Source of the DNA: a bacterium | GTDB taxonomy: Bacteria > Patescibacteriota > Saccharimonadia > Saccharimonadales > JACDBH01 | Reading direction: 5' to 3' | Assembly (NCBI GenBank): GCA_029557395.1 | Contig: JAKQIK010000037.1 | Coordinates: forward strand, 1-18,774 | Length of the DNA: 18,774 nucleotides | Shown here: positions 7,950 through 13,973 of the stretch, piece by piece | Layout: each line of letters opens with the position of its first letter | Position numbering within the stretch: the stretch's first letter is position 1 | Notes under the pieces: model-generated | Database searches by the model: none | What the model was told of the DNA's origin: nothing | What the model saw: the letters and a program-made list of their open reading frames with translations, nothing else | Translations under genes and position numbers: made by a program

Positions 7950-8876
7950 TTATTTATTGAGCTGTTGCTTGACCTTGCGAGGCAATAACTTTGAAACTTC
8001 TTTTTTACCTGCGATTAGATTAGGCATATGTCGGTCTAGTGGCGCTTTCGCATAATAAAAGTCACGGAATATCACCTGCATATGTTGCTCAACTAGTGAA
8101 TTATCGAAATAATTATCAACCTCTACGCCAATATGCCAAACTGGCAAATCTACTCTTTTATTACAGTTGTTTAACCTTAGCATGTCTGTAGTAGTTCTCA
8201 TATGAGTACGGACATCGTTAATACGCCACAAATGAATCTCAAATTCTGTTAAGTCTTTTGTTTCTTTTGAGTTTAGCCCTGCGAATTTATGTTTTGCATT
8301 ATGTGTCTTGGCATAAAATGTCCGAATTACAGATGGATGTAGAGCAAGATTCCTAAACAAAATAGCAGGGAGTGAATATGAAAATATTTTTGAAGCCGTC
8401 AAATAAAATCGTCTTCGGGTAGTAGAAAATATAAAGTCTTGATAATGAGCAAAACCAACCACACTGATTAGCAGGTCAACCTTCTTTGCAATGTCAGGAT
8501 AGCGCTGTAACATCCTAGTTACAACAATAAACCCATAAGAAACACCAACTATAGTCACTCTACGATTTTTGTAGCGTAGCTTGATGACTGATGCCAAATA
8601 GTCAGCCATAGTGTCCAAGTTTGGTTTTTCGCCAATCCTATAAAAGCTATCCATACCACCAAATCCAGGTAAATCTGGTAGCGTCACCGTCCCGTAATCA
8701 TTTAGTACTTCAGCCAGCGAGTACATACGTTCGAGGCTAGAATGATGACCATACACTAGTAATATCTCGCGTTTTTTGTTCTTTTTTGCAGGTATGCGCA
8801 ACATTCGACCACGAAGGCCATTCATATTAAGAGAGACAACATACTCTCTAGGTATGCGCGGAATATTTTTATTCAT
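7950..8876 (-). CDS. Alpha/beta hydrolase
   Basis: 308 residues. The fold is shown by the oxyanion-loop segment ILLVYGHHSS (38-47), the strand-turn VTLPDLPGFGGMD (64-76) typical of the family, and the nucleophile elbow GVSYGF with Ser113. A plausible acid is D254 or D258 (HIGVEVDNYFDN) and the catalytic histidine H283 (DRHMPNL). Family members hydrolyse esters, thioesters or similar bonds; the substrate cannot be told. There is no signal peptide, so it acts in the cytoplasm or at the inner face of the membrane. It lies 50 nt upstream of the GT4 unit, whose own promoter sits in that gap. The start ATG 8876 lacks a Shine-Dalgarno. The 118-nt gap to sodC contains only AT-rich sequence with weak -10-like strings. 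Confidence 0.8.
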   Translation of the reverse strand: MNKNIPRIPREYVVSLNMNGLRGRMLRIPAKKNKKREILLVYGHHSSLERMYSLAEVLNDYGTVTLPDLPGFGGMDSFYRIGEKPNLDTMADYLASVIKLRYKNRRVTIVGVSYGFIVVTRMLQRYPDIAKKVDLLISVVGFAHYQDFIFSTTRRRFYLTASKIFSYSLPAILFRNLALHPSVIRTFYAKTHNAKHKFAGLNSKETKDLTEFEIHLWRINDVRTHMRTTTDMLRLNNCNKRVDLPVWHIGVEVDNYFDNSLVEQHMQVIFRDFYYAKAPLDRHMPNLIAGKKEVSKLLPRKVKQQLNK

Positions 8877-8994
8877 TTACTAATACTTTACAGCTTAAAT
8901 TATCACTTCACAACCAAAAGCACTATAAGGATTACTAATATCTAATCAAAGATACTATGTATAACTAAACTTATTATGTAAAAAAATGTGAATC

Positions 8995-9531
8995 TTAAAC
9001 GTCTACTTCAACAATCGTCCCGCAGGCCAAACGAGCTCCACCGCTATGACCAGAACCAGTTTCTCCGGGTGTATGCGGGTCGGGATTGGCGTGAATCATA
9101 ATAGAAGTACCATCAGGTGCAGAATCTTTGCCAAGTAGCGACACAGGACCGTCTGATAACGTTACTCTTGTAGTGATCGCTTCTAGGTGACCTTTTCCGA
9201 ATTCATCAATACTTATAGAAGGCAGGTCTCCAGCATGATAACCATGGTTTGCATCTGGGTCTGTGTTGCCATATGGACCTGGATCAAAATGACCGCCTGC
9301 ACACTTGAACCCCTCGCAATCACAAGCAGCTTTTTCATGAAAATGAACTGCGTGCAAGCCGGATTTTATGACACTAGGATCACAAGCAACCCCTAGGCTG
9401 ACGTGTACATACCGCGCACCATGAATATTATACTCCGTCAACAACAGCTGACCTTCGATTCCAGGACCGACGACATCTGCTTTGGCTTTTTTTGTAATCT
9501 CTTTACTATCAGCAACTAACTCTAGCGACAT
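8995..9531 (-). CDS. sodC: Cu/Zn superoxide dismutase, without signal peptide
   Basis: 178 residues. The copper and zinc ligands can be assigned by alignment to the family pattern: H63 and H65 (VHFHEKAAC), bridging H81 (GGHFDP), H96 and H99 (NHGYHAGD), D102, and H147 (IMIHANPD). The C-terminal signature GSGHSGGARLACGTI (159-173) and C170, the usual disulphide partner of a cysteine near 70-77, are present. The enzyme dismutates superoxide. Most bacterial SodC proteins are secreted, but this one begins MSLELVADSKEITKKAK with no hydrophobic signal segment, so it looks cytosolic unless its true start is different. GGGGGA just before ATG 9531 is a good ribosome binding site and makes an upstream start unlikely. 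Confidence 0.95.
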   Translation of the reverse strand: MSLELVADSKEITKKAKADVVGPGIEGQLLLTEYNIHGARYVHVSLGVACDPSVIKSGLHAVHFHEKAACDCEGFKCAGGHFDPGPYGNTDPDANHGYHAGDLPSISIDEFGKGHLEAITTRVTLSDGPVSLLGKDSAPDGTSIMIHANPDPHTPGETGSGHSGGARLACGTIVEVDV

Positions 9532-9558
9532 ATTTCCCCCAATACATTTAGTACTACT

Positions 9559-9564
9559 ATTATA
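9559..9564 (-). promoter_or_regulatory. Probable -10 box of sodC
   Basis: A perfect TATAAT on the minus strand, 27 nt before the sodC start codon, giving a leader of about 20 nt that contains the GGGGGA ribosome binding site. No convincing -35 box is seen. It would make sodC a separate transcription unit from the upstream membrane gene. Confidence 0.4.
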
Positions 9565-9570
9565 TTATCT

Positions 9571-10344
9571 TTAATCAATCAAGACCACACTATTGAACAA
9601 CCTAGACAATCTAGAGCGACTTCCTTCACCACGATAAGTCTTATCAATTATCCAAATTGCATAACCAATAAACATCAGTCCCTCTCCCAATAATGATAGC
9701 TCATACCAGTTAGCAATTGTAGATGATCCAAAAGTAATGTAGCCACCTACGATAATTAATACAAAAGAAACCAATCTCAAAAAACGCCATAATAAAACAT
9801 TCTTCTTTTTCTTGGTTTTTGTCAATATCGTATCAACAACTACAGTTACTGCCATACTAATGCCAAATATTATCACGCCGAACATATGAATCCGATATGG
9901 CCATGGTTCCCACGCCACTGGAAACAAAGCTGCTATATACAATCCTATTACCGTCAAAGTTACCAATCCGGTAACTGGCATTGAATGCCTAAGTGTGCGA
10001 CGCAAATAATTGCGCCAGCGCCACAAGCCATAAGCCCCAAAAAACAGAGCCGCGGCCAAATACGGAGCAGTGCGCACATCGCGCCCAAAATCACTTATCG
10101 CCGTCTTCCACACCAACATATCAGGCCTGATTAAAAAACATATAAAAATCAATATCGTCATAATAATAAGTCCAGCCACACCCCAAAACCGACCATGGAG
10201 ATTACGCACCAGCCTAAATATTATGACCCTATCGCCTAAATAATGTATTGTTCGCTTGCCAAAAGAAAAACTACGATAACCAAGCAATCTACGCAGTCCA
10301 TGTTTTGATTTTCTTCTATATCTAGCTTTTGGTCTTTTTTTCAT
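9571..10344 (-). CDS. DUF998-like integral membrane protein
   Basis: 257 residues from the start I prefer. After a strongly basic N-terminus come about six hydrophobic segments. The run ISDFGRDVRTAPYLAAALFFGAY, then WRNYL, then IAALFPVAWEPWPYRIHMFGVIIFG resembles DUF998 (an 'S.LG' motif near the first loop and a 'P......H' motif further on). No function is known for that family. A longer form would start at ATG 10365, but that ATG overlaps the T of a perfect TATAAT in an extended -10 element and so would not be in the mRNA. ATG 10344, eight codons in, has AAAAGG nine bases upstream. Highly basic termini probably face the cytoplasm. The family call is tentative. Confidence 0.65.
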   Translation of the reverse strand: MKKRPKARYRRKSKHGLRRLLGYRSFSFGKRTIHYLGDRVIIFRLVRNLHGRFWGVAGLIIMTILIFICFLIRPDMLVWKTAISDFGRDVRTAPYLAAALFFGAYGLWRWRNYLRRTLRHSMPVTGLVTLTVIGLYIAALFPVAWEPWPYRIHMFGVIIFGISMAVTVVVDTILTKTKKKKNVLLWRFLRLVSFVLIIVGGYITFGSSTIANWYELSLLGEGLMFIGYAIWIIDKTYRGEGSRSRLSRLFNSVVLID

Positions 10345-10363
10345 TTTGTTTTGCCTTTTCTCC

Positions 10364-10372
10364 ATTATATCA
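10364..10372 (-). promoter_or_regulatory. Extended -10 promoter element of the DUF998-like gene
   Basis: The minus strand reads TGATATAAT. Its last two bases are the first two of the upstream candidate ATG (10365), so transcription would begin near 10357 and translation at ATG 10344. It lies 27 nt from the end of the neighbouring miniature element. Confidence 0.5.
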
Positions 10373-10398
10373 CTTTTAATCTTTCAAGCTTCTCAGCC

Positions 10399-10505
10399 CT
10401 GACCCACATGCACTTTTTACGTCCGGATAGGGTGAGCAAGCGCCATAGGCAAGCCAACGGCTCCCTATAAAGCGCCCTGGAGGACAAAAAGTGCATGTGG
10501 GTCAG
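10399..10505 (+). mobile_element. Miniature inverted-repeat element (MITE), copy 1
   Basis: A 107-bp element whose ends are perfect 20-bp inverted repeats: CTGACCCACATGCACTTTTT and its complement. A second level of pairing follows (GTCC with GGAC; ATAGGG with CCCTAT inside). It is flanked on both sides by the 9-bp direct repeat TTCTCAGCC (10390-10398 and 10506-10514), a target-site duplication. It has no coding capacity. It sits between the divergent DUF998-like and ABC ATPase genes. Its right end adds an in-frame ATG upstream of the ABC gene that is unlikely to be used. A second copy at 13825 differs by five substitutions and one indel. Confidence 0.92.
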
Positions 10506-10575
10506 TTCTCAGCCAAATACGGAAGCCAAATCGATAGTAAAAATTGATGTACTAATATATAATTCGAGGAATCAT

Positions 10576-11259
10576 ATGTCAGTCATTAGCGCCAAAAAAA
10601 TAACCAGAGTATACGGCAAAAAAGAATCAGCCTTCAAAGCATTAGATAATATCAATCTCGATATAAAACAAGGTGAATCTATTGCAATTATTGGCAAAAG
10701 CGGCTCTGGCAAGAGCACACTGATGCATCTATTAGCCCTGCTAGATACGCCAACTAGTGGTTCACTGTTTATTAATGATCAAGATTCTGGAAAATTATCG
10801 AAGAAAGAGCTGGATAATCTAAGAAATCAAAGTTTTGGGTTTGTTTTTCAACAATTTTTTCTAAATTCAAATAACTCAGTCCTAGAGAACGTTATCTTAC
10901 CACTAAAAATTGCAGGTATGGATCGTAAAGACAGGACCAAAAGGGGACTAGAGGCACTAAGGTCCGTGGACCTAGCTGATAAAGCAAAGAACAAAGCCAG
11001 TGACCTTAGCGGTGGTCAAAAACAACGTGTTTGTATTGCACGAGCACTTATTAATAATCCGAGTATTATATTTGCCGACGAGCCAACCGGCAACCTAGAT
11101 AGTCAAACTGGTAATAAAATAGAAAATCTATTATTTAAACTTAACAAAGAACAGGGTATTACCCTCATAATCGTTACGCATGATGATGAGCTCGCAAAAC
11201 GTTGTAGTCGGCAAATTAACCTGAAAGATGGCAAGGTTATCAATAGGGGCAAAAAATGA
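10576..11259 (+). CDS. ABC transporter ATPase, MacB/LolD-type
   Basis: 227 residues from ATG 10576. Walker A is GKSGSGKST (40-48), the Q-loop FVFQQ (89-93), the signature LSGGQKQR (144-151), Walker B IIFADEP (164-170), the D-loop NLDS and the H-loop H202 (VTHDD). The length and the 'PTSGSLFIN' and 'ADEPTGNLDSQTG' patterns place it in the MacB/LolD/FtsE group, which powers mechanotransmission-type permeases rather than import. GAGGA at 10566-10570 lies five bases before this ATG. A longer open frame begins at 10495 inside the miniature element, but it has no ribosome binding site and its extra residues match nothing of the family. A TATAAT lies at 10558-10563. The gene overlaps its permease by four bases (ATGA). 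Confidence 0.92.
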   Translation: MSVISAKKITRVYGKKESAFKALDNINLDIKQGESIAIIGKSGSGKSTLMHLLALLDTPTSGSLFINDQDSGKLSKKELDNLRNQSFGFVFQQFFLNSNNSVLENVILPLKIAGMDRKDRTKRGLEALRSVDLADKAKNKASDLSGGQKQRVCIARALINNPSIIFADEPTGNLDSQTGNKIENLLFKLNKEQGITLIIVTHDDELAKRCSRQINLKDGKVINRGKK

Positions 11260-12545
11260 AACTTATCGACATTCTGCAAACTGCCAATAGCAATATGTTT
11301 CGTAGTAGACTCAGAACATTTTTGACAATTATTGCGATTTTTATTGGTGCTTTTACACTCACCCTAACCAATGGTATCGGTGCTGGCGTAGCATCATATA
11401 TTGATGAACAGCTAGGTAATATTGGTGCTAAAGATATGCTAATAATTCAACCAAAAAATTCAAACCCATTTGGAGAATCAACAAGCACACCTCAAAAATA
11501 CGAGGAAGGCCAGAGCGTTACAAACACAGGGGGCATCTCTATGACACTATTAAATCAAAACGATTTAGACAAAATCCGCTCAACACCAGGTATTGTTAGT
11601 GCGGATTTTGATATCAGTGTAGCCCCTAATTATATTTCAGGGCCTAATTCTGACAAGTTCAAATTTACTGCCTCATCTTATTACGACGGGGTAAATATAT
11701 CTCTCAAAGCTGGCTCTATACCCAATAATCATACTGATGAAAAACAAATTCTATTAACTTCTGACTTTCCAACTGTGCTGGGTTTTGAATCACCAGAGAA
11801 GGCTATAGGTCAGAACGTATCAGTTGGCATAAAAACACCCACCGGCGAACAAAAAGTTGTTTATGCAAAAGTAGTAGGAGTTCAAGAAAAAACACTCATG
11901 AGTATGGGCGGCCTTCAGCTAAATAGTCCACTTATCAGCGAACTTCACACCCTCCAAACCGAGGGACTACCCGCAGACGCCACCAATAAGCAACCAATAA
12001 TAACAGCCAGGTTTGACCAGTCTCTCAATGATAAACAGCTAGAACAACTCAAGAAAACTCTAAATGAAAAAGGTTACAATGCTATTACTATCGAGGATCA
12101 AATCGGTATTATCAAACAAGTAATCGATGCGGTGATAGCTGTACTCAACTTCTTTGCAGGTATCGCCTTGTTGGCAGCTAGTTTTGGTATTGTCAACACG
12201 CTCCTGATGGCTGTTCAAGAACGTACCAAAGAAATCGGACTTATGAAAGCCATGGGCATGAGTAGTCGGAAAGTCTTTTTACTTTTTAGTACCGAAGCTA
12301 TGCTTCTTGGTTTTTGGGGTAGTCTAATCGGCTCTTTAGCCGGTGTCACCGTTGGTCTGGTAGCAAATAAGGTAGCGACCGATACTTTTCTTAAAGACCT
12401 AGTAGGATTTGAACTAACTTCGTTTCCACTGTTATCTATATTTGTCATTATGTTCATTATCATGATGATAGCGTTTTTAGCTGGTACATTGCCTGCAAGA
12501 CGCGCCAGCAAAAAAGATCCAATCGAAGCACTGAGATACGAATAA
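11256..12545 (+). CDS. ABC transporter permease, MacB/FtsX family
   Basis: 429 residues with the standard MacB plan. There is an N-terminal cytoplasmic stretch with RSRLRTFLTIIAIFIG (17-32) opening helix 1, a large extracytoplasmic MacB-PCD domain (about 45-280), and a C-terminal FtsX domain with three helices (about 287-315, 345-370, 385-412). The coupling loop is QERTKEIGLMKAMGMSS, and the ending PARRASKKDPIEALRYE is diagnostic for the family. Such dimers use cytoplasmic ATP hydrolysis to drive movement outside the membrane, for export of peptides, toxins or antibiotics or for lipoprotein handling. No MFP adaptor (MacA) gene is next to it. The start overlaps the ATPase stop by four bases, so translation is coupled. 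Confidence 0.92.
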   Translation: MKLIDILQTANSNMFRSRLRTFLTIIAIFIGAFTLTLTNGIGAGVASYIDEQLGNIGAKDMLIIQPKNSNPFGESTSTPQKYEEGQSVTNTGGISMTLLNQNDLDKIRSTPGIVSADFDISVAPNYISGPNSDKFKFTASSYYDGVNISLKAGSIPNNHTDEKQILLTSDFPTVLGFESPEKAIGQNVSVGIKTPTGEQKVVYAKVVGVQEKTLMSMGGLQLNSPLISELHTLQTEGLPADATNKQPIITARFDQSLNDKQLEQLKKTLNEKGYNAITIEDQIGIIKQVIDAVIAVLNFFAGIALLAASFGIVNTLLMAVQERTKEIGLMKAMGMSSRKVFLLFSTEAMLLGFWGSLIGSLAGVTVGLVANKVATDTFLKDLVGFELTSFPLLSIFVIMFIIMMIAFLAGTLPARRASKKDPIEALRYE

Positions 12546-12596
12546 ATAGTTATATTAACTCTATTCAAGCCAAGCTGAGCATTGTTGTTGTGGCTA

Positions 12597-12776
12597 TTAG
12601 GTATCAACTAGCGGACTACTATCTGAAATATCAAACTTCTTTAGTACTAGTGTGTAACAGTAAATGCAGATATGAAATTTACTCACCGTAGAATTATTAT
12701 CTGGCGGACCAAGTAGGATTGCTCCGAATTCAGCCATTTCTAATTTACATATATCACACTTTGGTTTTATTGCCAT
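12597..12776 (-). CDS. 59-residue zinc-ribbon-like small protein
   Basis: A short gene below common length cut-offs. It begins MAIKPKCDICKLEMAEF and has two CxxC knuckles: C7/C10 and C37/C40 (HICIYC), 26 residues apart. Between them is a hydrophobic-proline stretch (GAILLGPPDNN). This is a classic single zinc-binding ribbon. The role is unknown; by shape it could bind nucleic acid or a protein partner. Support for a real gene is the paired CxxC motifs, the clean frame, and a perfect extended -10 ending six bases before the ATG, which predicts a leaderless mRNA. It is convergent with the ABC permease (51-nt gap) and divergent from the membrane protein at 12852. I recall similar small proteins in Saccharibacteria but cannot verify this. 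Confidence 0.8.
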   Translation of the reverse strand: MAIKPKCDICKLEMAEFGAILLGPPDNNSTVSKFHICIYCYTLVLKKFDISDSSPLVDT

Positions 12777-12782
12777 AAAAAC

Positions 12783-12791
12783 ATTATATCA
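12783..12791 (-). promoter_or_regulatory. Extended -10 element for leaderless zinc-ribbon transcript
   Basis: The minus strand reads TGATATAAT, then six bases (GTTTTT), then ATG 12776. There is no room for a ribosome binding site, so initiation on a leaderless mRNA is expected. Confidence 0.55.
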
Positions 12792-12801
12792 AACAATTTA
12801 C

Positions 12802-12831
12802 TTGACTTGTCGTATAAATATGAGATACTAT
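12802..12831 (+). promoter_or_regulatory. Probable sigma70-type promoter of the 12852 membrane gene
   Basis: TTGACT at 12802-12807 and TACTAT at 12826-12831 with an 18-bp spacer. The leader would be about 14 nt and holds GGGAG as ribosome binding site. The promoter is back to back with the leaderless zinc-ribbon promoter, with only 10 bp between the two boxes. Confidence 0.45.
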
Positions 12832-12851
12832 ATTCATAAGGGAGACTTCTC

Positions 12852-13751
12852 ATGTTTGTTAGTGAATCAATCAAGTCAAAGTTTTCGGCCAAGAATATAA
12901 TAAACGCAATCCTACTAACTATCGGTGGAATATCGCTATTTTTTGCACAAAGCGCTAACTGGATTAACCATATAGTGTTTAACCAACAAACCTTTACAGA
13001 TATAACTGTGAGCACAATCACAAAAGAACCCAATCGTAGGGCAATTTCCCAAGCTATCGTCGATAAGATATTTGCCGATCGTCCACTGGCAGATAAATTG
13101 ATAGGAGATAGATCTGTTAATTTAATTAGTGAAATGTTAAATAGTGATTTGAGTCAAAAAACTCTTAATCGTGTGGCATCCTCTGGCTATGCCTACGTAA
13201 CCTCTAAAGATAGGCAAGATATAGCAGTAGACTTAACCGCAATCAAACAGCCTATATCAACAATTGTTTCACTTGCTGAGAGCAGAGGTAGGGACGTAAA
13301 GATAGATCCATCAAAGATCCCAGACAAAATCACAATAATAAACTCCAGCGAGCTACCACAGGTATCTAACTATATCCAAAATATGTTAATTGCAGGTTTA
13401 TTTTTGTGGCTAACAGTCATTTTAACTTTTTCTATCTTTATATTCATTAATAGAAAAACACTGGTTAAGCAATTATATATTGTCGGTAGTGTAATTATTG
13501 GAGTTTCAATACTAGCCTTATTCACGGGTCCGTTCTTGCCGTCTATCATATCTAGTTTCGTGAATAATATTAATCTAAGAACCGTCGTTACGGACTTAGC
13601 GTCAGCCTACCTAAGTCCATTTTATCAACAACTTTACCTAACTATATTAATAACATCGCTTACTTTACTCATAATTAGATTCCGCTGGATATTCAAAAAA
13701 TCATGGCAGGCAAGCTACCAAGCGATCAACAAAAAAGTCACACACAAATAA
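12852..13751 (+). CDS. Four-helix membrane protein with an extracytoplasmic domain, function unknown
   Basis: 299 residues. Helix 1 is at about 15-35 (NIINAILLTIGGISLFFAQ). A soluble domain of about 145 residues follows, carrying several ISQAIVDKIF and LISEMLN type amphipathic helices. Three helices close the protein at about 180-203, 207-230 and 258-280, before a basic tail (FRWIFKKSWQ...KKVTHK). The layout puts the soluble domain outside and the tail inside. I recognise no catalytic motif; similar 'conserved membrane protein' genes are known from actinobacteria and candidate phyla. GGGAGA eight bases before ATG 12852 supports the start. An A/T-only palindrome lies 20 nt after the stop, followed by the second miniature element. 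Confidence 0.75.
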   Translation: MFVSESIKSKFSAKNIINAILLTIGGISLFFAQSANWINHIVFNQQTFTDITVSTITKEPNRRAISQAIVDKIFADRPLADKLIGDRSVNLISEMLNSDLSQKTLNRVASSGYAYVTSKDRQDIAVDLTAIKQPISTIVSLAESRGRDVKIDPSKIPDKITIINSSELPQVSNYIQNMLIAGLFLWLTVILTFSIFIFINRKTLVKQLYIVGSVIIGVSILALFTGPFLPSIISSFVNNINLRTVVTDLASAYLSPFYQQLYLTILITSLTLLIIRFRWIFKKSWQASYQAINKKVTHK

Positions 13752-13770
13752 ATTACTACCTATATCTTAC

Positions 13771-13793
13771 TTAAAATATAAAAAATATTTTAA
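13771..13793 (+). terminator. A/T-only perfect palindrome after the 12852 gene
   Basis: TTAAAATAT, five adenines, then ATATTTTAA: a 9-bp stem made only of A-T pairs, 20 nt after the stop codon. Without G-C pairs or a T-run directly behind it, it is a weak terminator at best, and could instead be a chance AT-rich palindrome or a processing site. Confidence 0.25.
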
Positions 13794-13824
13794 ATTACTA
13801 TACCATCGCCAAGAAATTATTCTA

Positions 13825-13932
13825 CTGACCCACACACACTTTTTTATGTCCGGATAGGGTGAGCAAGCGCCATAGGCGAGCCAACGGCTCCCTATAAAGC
13901 GCCCTGGAGGACAAAAAGTGCGTGTGGGTCAG
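13825..13932 (+). mobile_element. Miniature inverted-repeat element (MITE), copy 2
   Basis: A 108-bp near-copy of the element at 10399, in the same orientation. The ends read CTGACCCACACACAC and GTGCGTGTGGGTCAG. It is flanked by the perfect 9-bp direct repeat ATTATTCTA (13816-13824 and 13933-13941), different from that of copy 1, so each copy inserted independently. Compared with copy 1 there are five substitutions and one extra T. One pair of changes (T to C on the left, A to G on the right) keeps the stem paired. It lies 20-30 bp upstream of the promoter of the lipid-kinase gene. Confidence 0.92.
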
Positions 13933-13961
13933 ATTATTCTATAGACCTAGACAGCATCACT

Positions 13962-13967
13962 TATAAT
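13962..13967 (+). promoter_or_regulatory. -10 box for a leaderless lipid-kinase transcript
   Basis: A perfect TATAAT ends six bases before ATG 13974, with no ribosome binding site between them (ATAAGT). Transcription from it would start at or within a base or two of the start codon. No TG extension or clear -35 is seen. Confidence 0.45.
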
Positions 13968-13973
13968 ATAAGT

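Noticed and set aside
8877..8994. Small gene or promoter in the sodC-hydrolase gap
   Set aside because: Only short AT-rich frames and imperfect -10-like strings; nothing with a ribosome binding site or a motif.
10399..10505. tRNA or other structured RNA gene
   Set aside because: No acceptor/T-loop signature; the target-site duplications and terminal inverted repeats identify a mobile element.
10495..10575. Longer start of the ABC ATPase from an ATG inside the MITE
   Set aside because: No ribosome binding site, the residues match nothing of the family, and ATG 10576 has a clear GAGGA; the extra frame is a by-product of the insertion.
10399..13932. Composite transposon bounded by the two repeats
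   Set aside because: Each copy has its own complete and different 9-bp duplication on both sides, so they inserted independently; the outermost flanks do not match each other.
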